From the NCBI RefSeq assembly GCF_000196855.1, contig NC_014319.1, positions 1,798,001 through 1,862,000 on the forward strand: a stretch of 64,000 nt of DNA, written 5' to 3'. Position numbers and translations under genes: made by a program. The notes beneath the pieces were generated by a model, which saw only the letters and a list, made by a program, of their open reading frames with translations, made no database searches and had not been told where the DNA came from. Shown here one piece after another: positions 55,807-64,000 of the stretch (positions within the stretch are counted from its first letter, which is position 1; every line of letters starts with the position of its first letter). The stretch is from Leuconostoc gasicomitatum LMG 18811 (lineage in GTDB: Bacteria > Bacillota > Bacilli > Lactobacillales > Lactobacillaceae).

Positions 55807-57377
55807 TTTAAATCCTCGTGTAAGTACTCTGGAACTGAAATGTTTTTTTCTTCAATTGACTTATCATATTCTAGTGCTGAGTCAACTTTATTATTCAGTA
55901 AATATACTAATTCTTTAGGAAGATTTTTGTGCTTGCCCCATTCGGTTTTAGAACTACGATGATTCCAAGATTTTGATTCAAACCATTCTTGGTTAGCATA
56001 AAATAATGTCGCCTCAAATGTAAAGTGTTCTTTATTTTCGGGAATTGATACTCTAACATTTTCCGAAGTATTGACCATGCTTGTTAAACTTTCTTGTCGA
56101 TTGTCATTTCCGTCATTATCAGTTATAATAAGCACTTTGTTGCCCAATTTTTTTGCCACTTCAATAAATCTTTTTGCATGATCTCCGCCCATCGAAAGCA
56201 GATGAATCCCTTCCTCCGCAAGTGATTTTCCAGTTGTTACCCTAAACATTGTATCCATTAACACATATTCTGTAGGTCCTTCGACTAAAATAACTTTTTT
56301 TGCTAACATAAATTGCAGAATATTTAAATTATCTAATCGTGAGAAATAAAATGCAGTATTTGAATCCAATGAATTTAAAGATAGAAACCTATTTTCTGTT
56401 AATAAAAGTACATTTTTCAAGTTCAATCTATTCACAATCAAAGGATTATGTGTTGTCAAAATAACTTGTCTGTTTGCTTTTTCTAAATCTAGTATGAATT
56501 GAATTTGTTGTGTAGCAAGATCAAATGTCAGATGATTTTCAGGTTCCTCTAACAAAACTAGCTTAGATTCAGATTTTAATGCAATTTTTGTTTTGATAAT
56601 ATTTTCTACACCACTTCCTTCTTGTCGAAGTGGAATTGGACTATCTTTTGAAAATATTTCTAATGTGTCTCTGACCAAAATACGTGCTGGATCGGCTTGC
56701 AAATGTAAATCATCTCCAATTAGATTAGTAATATCATCTTTATAAAAACTCAACTGCTTTTTTAATTTTGTTGCTAACTGGCTTTGCGTTTTAATAGATA
56801 AAGAATTATATATCTGATTCTTGTAGCTAGAAAAAGAATCACCATCAGCTTTATCAGTATCAATAACAATTGATTTCAAAGGATTCTTGCGATAGTGATA
56901 AGAGCCTATAGCTGTTTCCCAACTTGGTTTATAAAACTCATAAGGAACTAATGAGGTATTATCCTCTGCTATTAAACTTTGAAGTTCTGTATTAAAGTTT
57001 TCATCAAATGAGTATTCAAATTTTATGAATAATGACATTTGCCCATCGGGGCCAATACCTGAAAAAATATGATTTGGTGTGTCATTACTCAAATTAAGAT
57101 ACACAATCATTTCCATTTTTGGAAGAGTAGATATTTTCGGATTTTCAATGAAAGCCCTTTCTGCATTTTTGTTCATCAACATACCATACTCATTTCGAAA
57201 CCGTCTATCGTCAATTCCCTTTTGATTTAGTACAATATCTATTGCTTGAAGAATAGATGACTTACCGGCTGCATTTTCACCTATAATTACATTTAAGTTT
57301 GGATTGAATTCAAACTCACTTTCTTTGAATTTTTTAAAATTTTTAAGTGATATTTTACTGATATAATCGTTAGACAC
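55791..57377 (-). CDS. gajA: OLD-family ATPase-TOPRIM nuclease, Gabija GajA-like
   Basis: A 528-residue protein with an N-terminal ABC-type ATPase (Walker A GENAAGKSS near residue 33, Walker B LVLLEEPENHL near 273-283, HNP after strand) and a C-terminal TOPRIM domain (Glu in VILVEGPTEY near 366, DND in LIITDNDGND near 420). The start is GTG at 57377 (VSNDYISKI) because GGGGAGG lies exactly 6 bases before it; a TTG eight codons earlier lacks a site. With the next gene it makes the Gabija anti-phage pair: a nuclease held off by cellular NTPs and released during infection. Confidence 0.85.
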   Translation of the reverse strand: MSNDYISKISLKNFKKFKESEFEFNPNLNVIIGENAAGKSSILQAIDIVLNQKGIDDRRFRNEYGMLMNKNAERAFIENPKISTLPKMEMIVYLNLSNDTPNHIFSGIGPDGQMSLFIKFEYSFDENFNTELQSLIAEDNTSLVPYEFYKPSWETAIGSYHYRKNPLKSIVIDTDKADGDSFSSYKNQIYNSLSIKTQSQLATKLKKQLSFYKDDITNLIGDDLHLQADPARILVRDTLEIFSKDSPIPLRQEGSGVENIIKTKIALKSESKLVLLEEPENHLTFDLATQQIQFILDLEKANRQVILTTHNPLIVNRLNLKNVLLLTENRFLSLNSLDSNTAFYFSRLDNLNILQFMLAKKVILVEGPTEYVLMDTMFRVTTGKSLAEEGIHLLSMGGDHAKRFIEVAKKLGNKVLIITDNDGNDNRQESLTSMVNTSENVRVSIPENKEHFTFEATLFYANQEWFESKSWNHRSSKTEWGKHKNLPKELVYLLNNKVDSALEYDKSIEEKNISVPEYLHEDLKWFIK

Positions 57378-57448
57378 AGCGAACCTCCCCAAGGCTTTCA
57401 ATAGAAGTCTGAAATTAGCATACTTATGAACAAAATATTAATTTGTAA

Positions 57449-57610
57449 GATATCTTTTGTTTCACATTAAACAGTGATATTTCAAATGATTTGGCACAAA
57501 ATTTTACCAAATTAAGACATGGTGTGCATAGTGATAATTCAACAAAATTTGATACTATTAAAAATTTTATCACTGAAAACATTTTTTTAATTTCTTATTA
57601 CGCTATTTAA
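57449..57610 (+). pseudogene. C-terminal scrap of an unknown protein between gajA and the RT gene
   Basis: On the plus strand an open stretch without a start reads ISNDLAQNFTKLRHGVHSDN and on to a stop. It looks like the tail of a helical protein with a basic LRHGVH patch, loosely like HEPN-type tails, but the spacing does not fit the RxxxxH rule. It suggests that another gene once lay here. The surrounding region (57378-58076) holds no other frame. Confidence 0.3.
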
Positions 57611-58076
57611 CAAAAAAGTTGTTAAAATTTCTTTATGTGCTTAATTTTTTACGACTGCAGATGGTTTGATGTAGCATAATATGTCACTCTATGCACAACA
57701 TAATATTAGTAATAGGATTCTTTCTAACATCGAAAAAACTTACTTTGGTTATAGAAGGTGTTTTAAACTATTTTTTAAACTCTTATAAAGATGCCGAGGC
57801 AGTTTGTTGAAATAAAAGATTTCTTAATTTAAATAAAAAGCAAAAATATATTTTCCTATTTTTGCTCATATACATATTATTTGTAAAACATACAAACTAC
57901 TAAAGATTTTTAATTGATAACTCTGGCCACATGGTTATAAGTGTCAATGCAATTTTATAGAAAAAGTGCGTTACTTCTTGTCACGGAATGACAAAAGGAA
58001 CTTTTTTAAATGTTTAATAATGTAGTGGAAAAAATAGTTGAATCTATTTAATTTTGAAAAAAATTTATTGTATTAC
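57611..58076. other. AT-rich intergenic region downstream of the RT gene
   Basis: Very AT-rich, about 470 bases, no reading frame with a ribosome site. Short A/T inverted repeats around 57830-57860 may end the RT transcript. Nothing else could be supported. Confidence 0.35.
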
Positions 58077-59831
58077 TTATTGCTGTCCACTTCTCTTTTC
58101 GTAATCAACACAAACCAAATGGATAATATCCAGCATTTTATCAAATCCTTCAAAGATACTATCTTTTTGATGTTTTCTGATTATTAATGAAAAGTCATTT
58201 TTTGTTATCTTACGTCCAGAGCCCTTATATTTTTTTTCAAACGTTCCGAGCCCGAAAACTTTATCAAGCACGTAATCAGAAAATAAATTTTCTATTTCAA
58301 AAATATTGTCCTTTGTTGTCCCCTTTTTTGAAACTACTGCAATATACAAATTGGATGTTAGATGTATAAATCCATGTTGATGTAGTTCATCATAAAAATT
58401 TTGAATTATTGGAAATTTAGAAACATCTTTCCAATAATTCGCCAGAGGCATCAGTGGTGAATCTTTTTGTACTTTTTTATACATTTCGTGATCTAGTAGT
58501 AAAATTACAGGTTGATCTGGCTTAATACCATATTTGTACATTTTATTTGATATATTCATTAATGAAGAGTTGTGGTAAAGATTGGAAATATTTTTTAAAG
58601 AATCCCCACCCTTTATAAATCCAAAGAAATACTTAGTACTTTTCGATCTTTTTAAAAAATCGACATTTAAATCATTTCTCTGTAAATTTTTAATTGCACT
58701 TTTTAAATAAACAATGTCTGTATGGCCTTCTGTAACGATAAGTGGTTTCTTATTTTTAAAAAAGTATTTATAAAATAGAAAATTCCGATAGGCCTTTTCT
58801 CTTGATGAAAATGCTTCTGGATATAAATACGGAGTACTTATTTTGCCGTTAAGCAAATGAGATTTATTATTAGGTCTCATAGCTTGGTACTCAAAACTAT
58901 ACCTTTCATAAAGTAAATTATTTTTCCAATCAATGTCATTTATATGTGAAAATCGTCCTTCCAACTTATATAATTTATCTCTATCATATTCCTGACCATC
59001 GATCGTAAAATGTCCAGTAGTATAAAGTGATAAAGCCATAGATCTTGTATTTTTGTAGAATTGATATGGGACATTTACTTTCTTGTTCACGCTTAATCCA
59101 GTTACAGTTTGACGAACATCTGGTCCACTAAATCGCATTTTGGACCAATTAATATCAAAGCCGTCTCTTTTAATCTGTGTTTCAAGAAGTTTTACAAATT
59201 GTTCAAGTCGATTTATAAAATTAAAATCGTTTGTAGAAAAAGTCATATCATCCGCATAACGTGTGTATGTCAATTTATATTCTTTTGATATTTTAAGAAT
59301 GTGCTGATCAATTGACTGACAAATTAAGTTAGATATAACTGGAGAAAGTGAGGATCCTTGAGCTAACATGCCGTCATGACATGTCAATTGAGCAATAGCA
59401 ACTGAAACCTCATTAGTTAAAGAAAATTTTTTATTTTTCATAAAAAATCCAACAACTCTACCAAAATGTAAAGAAGGGAAAAAATTTAACAAATCTATAT
59501 TTAAAACAAGATTTTTATTTCGGTGTATTAAACCATTTGTGTAAATACCATGTTTTTTTTGATAAGCTTGGGATAATGGAGTAAAGGGTGCTTCCCCTTT
59601 TTCTTCATGTAGCAAATCATTAATCTTGGTTGCTAATTTTTTTTGTACAAGTTTCAATGACTTTTCAGGGGCATTAATTTTTCTCGTACCACCCGACTTT
59701 TTAGTAATTTCGAACTGAAAATATTTATTATTAGCTCCACCATGGGAATATAGAACTTTTTTAAGTTGCCAAGTCTTTATTTCTAAGCACTCTGCTAAGT
59801 CGTCAATAGTTTTAGCTTCATTAAGATACAT
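58077..59831 (-). CDS. Retron-type reverse transcriptase with C-terminal TOPRIM domain
   Basis: A 584-residue protein. Residues 35-260 are a retron RT: SGGTRKINAP, NGLIH (99-103, a variant of the retron NAxxH motif), motif A LNIDLLNFF with Asp113, motif B AQGSSLSPVISNL, motif C YADD (192-195), and the retron VTG motif (243-245). Residues 362-530 look like a TOPRIM domain: PLIVTEGHTDIVYL with Glu368 and ILLLDHE with Asp447/Glu449, then EIENLF. Directly upstream is a structured RNA with promoter. RT-TOPRIM fusions occur among retron defence systems; the exact type was not assigned. It lies beside a Gabija-like pair on the same strand. Confidence 0.85.
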   Translation of the reverse strand: MYLNEAKTIDDLAECLEIKTWQLKKVLYSHGGANNKYFQFEITKKSGGTRKINAPEKSLKLVQKKLATKINDLLHEEKGEAPFTPLSQAYQKKHGIYTNGLIHRNKNLVLNIDLLNFFPSLHFGRVVGFFMKNKKFSLTNEVSVAIAQLTCHDGMLAQGSSLSPVISNLICQSIDQHILKISKEYKLTYTRYADDMTFSTNDFNFINRLEQFVKLLETQIKRDGFDINWSKMRFSGPDVRQTVTGLSVNKKVNVPYQFYKNTRSMALSLYTTGHFTIDGQEYDRDKLYKLEGRFSHINDIDWKNNLLYERYSFEYQAMRPNNKSHLLNGKISTPYLYPEAFSSREKAYRNFLFYKYFFKNKKPLIVTEGHTDIVYLKSAIKNLQRNDLNVDFLKRSKSTKYFFGFIKGGDSLKNISNLYHNSSLMNISNKMYKYGIKPDQPVILLLDHEMYKKVQKDSPLMPLANYWKDVSKFPIIQNFYDELHQHGFIHLTSNLYIAVVSKKGTTKDNIFEIENLFSDYVLDKVFGLGTFEKKYKGSGRKITKNDFSLIIRKHQKDSIFEGFDKMLDIIHLVCVDYEKRSGQQ

Positions 59832-59860
59832 CTATTCATCTTCGCTTCTAAATTTATTAT

Positions 59861-60003
59861 AAAAAAAAAGCCAAGGCAGCTCATTGTTCACAAAGTGTAA
59901 ACAACATCGGCAACATTACCCTTCGGCAATGAACCCGTAATGAATGTTACTACCATTGTTGTAAAACCCCTCGATTCAAAGGGTGAAAATCCAACCTTGA
60001 CTA
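59861..60003 (-). ncRNA. Candidate retron msr-msd RNA
   Basis: About 140 nucleotides begin at a predicted transcription start and end 30 bases before the RT gene. The first 8 bases (AGTCAAGG, 59995-60002) pair with CCTTGGCT (59869-59876; one G-U), like retron a1/a2 repeats. Inside are a CCCT/AGGG hairpin (59967-59985), a 7-bp stem with GAAG loop (59914-59931) and a 9-bp stem with 3-base loop (59884-59904). A T9 run follows a2. Short a1/a2 and no clear priming G leave doubt. Confidence 0.55.
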
Positions 60004-60008
60004 TAGAT

Positions 60009-60036
60009 ATTGTATCATATCAGTCTAAAACAACCA
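60009..60036 (-). promoter_or_regulatory. Promoter of the retron-like RNA and RT gene
   Basis: On the minus strand TGGTTG (60031-60036), 16 bases, TACAAT (60009-60014). The expected start of transcription, 6-8 bases on, coincides with the first base of the a1 repeat. Confidence 0.5.
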
Positions 60037-60807
60037 TGATTTCTTTAGTAGACTTTTATTTAGATGACTTTACAACTTTCATCTTATTTGGCACACCCAA
60101 TCGATTAATAAAATTAATTCACTGTTAATATCTCACTTCTTCGATTTTGATGACATAAGCTTTAGGCGCAACTTATATGCCACTATAAGTGCTCATCTCA
60201 TCGGTCTTATGATTTTCTTCAACACAGTACCAGACTTTTCTCTCTGTACCTGCGCTTGATTGATAGCTGATAATCATATAAAATTAGGTTATTGAAAATA
60301 CTTTAAATTCTGATTCTCATTACTAACGTTGTCGAAGGCATTATTTTATCAATCAAGAGTATATTTAGTTTCCAATGTACTGAAACACAGCTAGTAAATT
60401 CTAGTTGTGTTTTTTTGTGCTGATTTTTAATGTTAATACTTTCTTAATAAATACTCGTATTTGACAAAAAGAATAGGCACAAGGAATGTTACAGAAGTAT
60501 TTCAACTCCTGTTTCACACTTTATGCTTATAAGTTTATACTTTAAGTGCAAGTTATTTACCAGATGTTTAATCAATTGGTAAAATTCCGGAAATGTTTTT
60601 GTAATTTTACTGGTTGATTTTTTCTTTGTAAGACACTTCTTGTTTTATTGTACCAATAATGTCATACACAAATGTTAAATCACTGTCCACGGTTTCTAAA
60701 GCTTATTTTAAGGCTGTTTAACATCTTGATTCCTCAACTAAATGGCTAAAAAAATACAGATACTCAGTTGATTTGCTGCGTATCTGTATTTTTTCTGAAA
60801 AGTTTTG
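60037..60807. other. Intergenic region at the right edge of the island
   Basis: About 770 bases without a supported gene. A minus-strand stretch near 60120-60250 reads YQSSAGTERKVWYCVEENHK, a stop, then VAPKAYVIKIEEVRY; it may be a decayed protein end but was not recognised. A terminator-like hairpin lies at 60383-60412. Confidence 0.35.
60383..60419 (+). terminator. Isolated intrinsic terminator
   Basis: ACACAGCTAG / CTAGTTGTGT (10 bp with one G-U, 6-base loop) followed by T7. No plus-strand gene now precedes it, which suggests a lost gene. Confidence 0.65.
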
Positions 60808-61377
60808 TCAGTTATTTAATGACTGCAAAAACTTTTTACGTTTTTCGTTTGTTGAATTATTAATATTTCCTAGGTGTTTCCAGGAAAATTTTTTTACTCC
60901 AATTTGTTTTAAAGTAGACCTAACCGATCCGTTAATACAGTTTCCAGAAAAATATTTAATATAAAATTTGGGGGAAGTTGACGTTGTAATAACTTCTGCT
61001 GAATAAATATTTGTTAAAAGCCCTTTTACACCTGTTCTTCCAGAAACATAAGCAAAATTCATTTTTAACACTTTATCAAAGAATCCTTTTAAAATAGCTG
61101 GTATATCATTCCACCAAATTGGTGTAATGATAATTAATCTTTTAGTTTCTTTCAATTGCCTTTGATATTCTTTTACTAACGGATCCAATGTTTCGCCAGT
61201 TTTAAAAAGAGATAATTCTTCAGTAGAATATACTGGATTAAACCCATCTTTGTAAATATTGATGAGGTTGTAATTAATTTTCTTCTGTTTTTTATCTGAT
61301 ATTATAGTATCTAAAACTGCATGATTATAGCTCTTATCATATGGATGTACATAAATAATTGTGGTTTTATTGTTCAT
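60808..61377 (-). CDS. Flavodoxin-like NAD(P)H:quinone oxidoreductase
   Basis: A 189-residue Flavodoxin_2 protein: TTIIYVHPYDKSYNHAVLDTI phosphate loop, TPIWWNDIPAILKGFFDKVL, and the GVKGLL turn, as in MdaB/KefF-type reductases. It is the last gene of the exporter operon, 27 bases after the tetR gene, and could detoxify a quinone-like compound that the operon responds to. Confidence 0.85.
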   Translation of the reverse strand: MNNKTTIIYVHPYDKSYNHAVLDTIISDKKQKKINYNLINIYKDGFNPVYSTEELSLFKTGETLDPLVKEYQRQLKETKRLIIITPIWWNDIPAILKGFFDKVLKMNFAYVSGRTGVKGLLTNIYSAEVITTSTSPKFYIKYFSGNCINGSVRSTLKQIGVKKFSWKHLGNINNSTNEKRKKFLQSLNN

Positions 61378-61404
61378 AAGTAATTCACTTTCTCTATTAT
61401 TTAT

Positions 61405-62016
61405 TTAACTTTTAAGGCTTAACGTGTAAATTTTTATCATATCTTGTATATAAGCTTCTAAAATTTTGTTTTTATTGTTGCTGTTTATTCCTTCAGCAAC
61501 AACAGCTAAACCACTTATATAGGACCATAAATTTATTATATGTTTGTTATAGTTGTTAGTGACTCCGTAATAATTCAGATATTGAATCACTGATTTTTTA
61601 AAAAGATTAAAACTATTTTGCTCATCAAAATTATCAATGTGTACACTAGAATCTAATTCAACATGGCGTTCGAATTCGCTATAAAAAAGAAATTCAAAGT
61701 AGTATCTGTAGTTTTGGGAATATAGTAAAAAACGGACGCCCATTTGTGTTAATTTTTCTTCTGGATTTGCAATCGATTGTTTAGATTCTGCATTTAAAAA
61801 ACAGTAAAAGTCATATGAGACCTTTACTAGTAAGGCTCCCATTAAATCATTTTTTCCTTTAAAGTGTCTATATATAGATGGTGAACTAACATTGCAAAGT
61901 TTTGCTATTTCCTTCAATTCAACTTCTTGAAAGCCTCTATCATTAATTATTTTTAAACCTTGTTTGATAATTTCATTTTTCAAATTCCCATGATGAAAAA
62001 AATTTTTTTCACTCAT
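61405..62016 (-). CDS. TetR-family regulator
   Basis: A 203-residue protein with HTH FQEVELKEIAKLCNVSSPSIYRHFKGKNDLMGALL at residues 29-63 and a variable ligand domain. It overlaps the permease gene stop (ATGA-type) and likely represses its own operon. Confidence 0.9.
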   Translation of the reverse strand: MSEKNFFHHGNLKNEIIKQGLKIINDRGFQEVELKEIAKLCNVSSPSIYRHFKGKNDLMGALLVKVSYDFYCFLNAESKQSIANPEEKLTQMGVRFLLYSQNYRYYFEFLFYSEFERHVELDSSVHIDNFDEQNSFNLFKKSVIQYLNYYGVTNNYNKHIINLWSYISGLAVVAEGINSNNKNKILEAYIQDMIKIYTLSLKS

Positions 62017-62870
62017 TTTGACGTCTCCTTTAATTGAATAACAGATAATAGTGTGAACAGTATTGTAGTTCCCAATAATATAATTGTTATATCAATATTT
62101 GTCAATAAGTGTCCAAATACTTCAACTTTTATTCCCATATACAATTTTAATTGATTAATTGTGGATATGCTATCTTTTTGAGTAATATTTTTTAAAGGAG
62201 AATCTGCCAAAGCACTTCTTATTTGTGCCACTCCATAAGTTGGTGGAAAAAATTTCATTAAAAATTGAACATATTTAGGTAAAGCACCAATTGGTAAATA
62301 AATACCTGCAAGAAATCCTGTTAATGTTCCGACAATGGTTGATATTGAGCTAAAAGCAGTAACAGATTTGACAAAATTTACTATAAAAAAAGTCAGACTA
62401 GTTGAAGATAGTATATTTATAATTACATACAACAGTAATAATGGTAAAGAAGAAAAACTAATTATTGTATATCCCAATATTTTCATTACTATAGTCCAAA
62501 GTATAAATGCAATTAAAGTAATAATAAAACTCATTATCCAAGCAGCAATAATATAGCTAAGAACGATAGATAATTTTGATACGGGACTAACCGCAAAGCT
62601 TTTAAATATTTCTGTTTCATCATCCTTGACTTTAACCCCAAATATACCTAATGATACTGTTACTGAACTAACAATAATAATACCTGATAAAACCCACGTA
62701 TTAACAAAAAGAAAATTCCCAGTATTGACTCCTATTGTATTGTTGATTGTTGACTCCAAATAATTTCCTAAAAACAGTACATATAATGCTATTGTCACCA
62801 ATATTGCTATTAAAGATGAAATAATTGTTCCCTTATCTCTAAAATAGATTTTTAAATGTCTACTAATCAA
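62013..62870 (-). CDS. ABC-2 type exporter permease
   Basis: A 285-residue protein with six membrane helices, typical of drug or antibiotic ABC-2 exporters (AGIYLPIGALPKYVQFLMKFFPPTYGVAQIRSAL). It overlaps the ATPase gene by 4 bases. Confidence 0.9.
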   Translation of the reverse strand: MISRHLKIYFRDKGTIISSLIAILVTIALYVLFLGNYLESTINNTIGVNTGNFLFVNTWVLSGIIIVSSVTVSLGIFGVKVKDDETEIFKSFAVSPVSKLSIVLSYIIAAWIMSFIITLIAFILWTIVMKILGYTIISFSSLPLLLLYVIINILSSTSLTFFIVNFVKSVTAFSSISTIVGTLTGFLAGIYLPIGALPKYVQFLMKFFPPTYGVAQIRSALADSPLKNITQKDSISTINQLKLYMGIKVEVFGHLLTNIDITIILLGTTILFTLLSVIQLKETSK

Positions 62871-63793
62871 TGTAACTCCTCCTCAGAACGTTTCAAAATG
62901 TTTAAAAAGGCATCATCTAAACTGCCTTTTTGAAACTCAAATGAATCTATTAAATCGCTATTTTTTTTCAGTTCTTTACTAACTTCATCTATACTGGGGT
63001 TTTGAATAATTACATGATCCTCAAATTCTTCAAATTTTATATTTGATTTTACCAATGAATTAATGAGATTATCTTTTACATTATTTTGTGGATATATTAA
63101 AAATTTATCACAAGAATATTGATTTTTTAGCTCTAAAGAGGACCCCTTCGCAATTATTTTACCATTATTTAATACCATAATTAAGTCAGAATTTTTGGCT
63201 TCTTCAAGATAGTGTGTGGTTAAAAAAATGGTCATTCCAAGATTCTTTTTTAGTTCCCATATAATTTCCCAAACTCTCTTTCTTGATTTGGGATCCAATC
63301 CAGTAGTTGGCTCATCAAGTAATAATATTTTAGGATTATGGAAAATTGCTCGAGCAATTTCAACTCTTCTTTTCTGCCCTCCTGATAAAGTTATAAAATT
63401 TTGATTCAAATACTTTTTAAAATTTAATTTATTTGCAAGTTCATTTAATCTTTTATCAAACTTCCTACCCTTTATTCCATATAAACTGGCTCTAAACTTT
63501 AAATTTTCTGATACAGTCAATAAATCATCTAAAACATTTTGTTGATAAACAATACCTATTTCCCTTCTAATTTTATTTTTTTCAGTTTTAACATTTAATC
63601 CATCAACATAGGTCTCTCCACTTGAAGCATTTAAAACTGTACAAATAATGTTAATTGTAGTTGATTTTCCAGCGCCATTGGTCCCTAAAAAAGAAAATAG
63701 GGCTCCTTTTTCTACATCAAAGCTTATGTTATCTACAACAATAGTATCATTATATTTTTTTGTTAAATTATTTACTGATATAATTGAGTTCAT
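62867..63793 (-). CDS. ABC exporter ATP-binding protein
   Basis: A 308-residue ATPase from ATG 63793 (MNSIISVNNLTKKY): Walker A FLGTNGAGKSTT, signature TLSGGQKRRVEIARA, Walker B ILLLDEPTTGLDPKSRKR, H-loop TTHYLEEA, plus a C-terminal DUF4162-like tail (GSLDDAFLNIL). It is the first gene of the ATPase-permease-TetR-reductase operon. Two ATGs follow GGAG; the second has 5-base spacing. Confidence 0.92.
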   Translation of the reverse strand: MNSIISVNNLTKKYNDTIVVDNISFDVEKGALFSFLGTNGAGKSTTINIICTVLNASSGETYVDGLNVKTEKNKIRREIGIVYQQNVLDDLLTVSENLKFRASLYGIKGRKFDKRLNELANKLNFKKYLNQNFITLSGGQKRRVEIARAIFHNPKILLLDEPTTGLDPKSRKRVWEIIWELKKNLGMTIFLTTHYLEEAKNSDLIMVLNNGKIIAKGSSLELKNQYSCDKFLIYPQNNVKDNLINSLVKSNIKFEEFEDHVIIQNPSIDEVSKELKKNSDLIDSFEFQKGSLDDAFLNILKRSEEELH

Positions 63794-64000
63794 CATTTCT
63801 CCTTTTGAGAAAATACTTTTGTATAACAAATACAAAATGTATCGACATACCGAATACTTAGAAATAATTTTTTATTTTTAAAAAATAATTTTGTTTTAAA
63901 ACTATCATCTCTGAATGATACAGATACTTCCTTTTCACTTATTAAAAAAACTTCAAGTCCTTTAGGATTTCCACTTAATCCTATTCCTAGTAATTTTCCT

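Noticed and set aside
59940-60128. Plus-strand 62-codon open frame starting MNVTTIVVKPLDSKGENP upstream of the RT gene
   Set aside because: No ribosome site, no recognised similarity, and it lies antisense to the structured RNA and promoter that fit the RT gene.
60120-60250. Protein-like minus-strand stretch reading YQSSAGTERKVWYCVEENHK
   Set aside because: Interrupted by a stop, no start and no family recognised; left only as a note in the intergenic entry.

Overview
The window looks like chromosome from a low-GC lactic acid bacterium of the Leuconostocaceae, most likely Leuconostoc. This is inferred from the gene content: an F0F1-ATPase operon, an L-2-hydroxyisocaproate dehydrogenase close to the Weissella/Leuconostoc enzyme, a cre-controlled oligo-1,6-glucosidase operon, and paired IS3-family elements. 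No 16S or other marker is present, so the genus is inference.

Layout. 1-1.5 kb: a PhnD-type binding protein behind a perfect palindrome. 1.5-3.0 kb: IS3-family copy 1, inserted in the loop of the atp operon terminator. 3.0-9.9 kb: atpBEFHAGDC on the minus strand with two unusually long spacers. 10.2-19.2 kb: housekeeping genes (uracil permease, RF3, alpha-carbonic anhydrase, NnrE, UppP, tRNA-Lys, hemolysin III-like, DegV, a CrcB pair), plus a ghost gene at 11.6-12.0 kb that keeps its promoter, cre site and terminator. 19.3-22.6 kb: two XRE regulators and two SDR enzymes. 22.9-26.0 kb: a cre-controlled PTS/MupG-type operon with three separate one-base homopolymer frameshifts. 26.3-36.2 kb: an aspartate-type permease and the full L-ascorbate operon ulaGCABDEF with a divergent regulator and a HAD phosphatase. 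36.6-37.4 kb: a 40-residue gene with Zur-like palindromes next to a Fur-family regulator. 37.4-42 kb: LacI, GPH transporter and oligo-1,6-glucosidase. 42-45 kb: ArsR/CadD and HxlR/MFS divergent pairs. 45-48 kb: a tryptophan ABC transporter behind what looks like a ribosome-mediated attenuator (leader peptide with tandem Trp codons and alternative hairpins). 48-51.4 kb: Kup and L-HicDH.

51.4-60.4 kb is an accessory or defence island: a transposase scrap, a decayed Mrr endonuclease, a divergent type I toxin-antitoxin candidate, a two-gene small-protein cassette, IS copy 2, a Gabija-like pair (OLD nuclease and UvrD-like helicase), and a retron-type reverse transcriptase fused to a TOPRIM domain. 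A structured, promoter-linked RNA lies directly upstream of the reverse transcriptase and is a good msr-msd candidate. 60.8-63.8 kb: an ABC-2 exporter operon with TetR and a flavodoxin-like reductase.

The findings most worth following are the retron-like RT-TOPRIM with its RNA, the trp leader attenuator, the type I toxin-antitoxin with duplicated antisense module, and the Zur-like control of the 40-residue protein. All calls come from reading the sequence; no database search was run.
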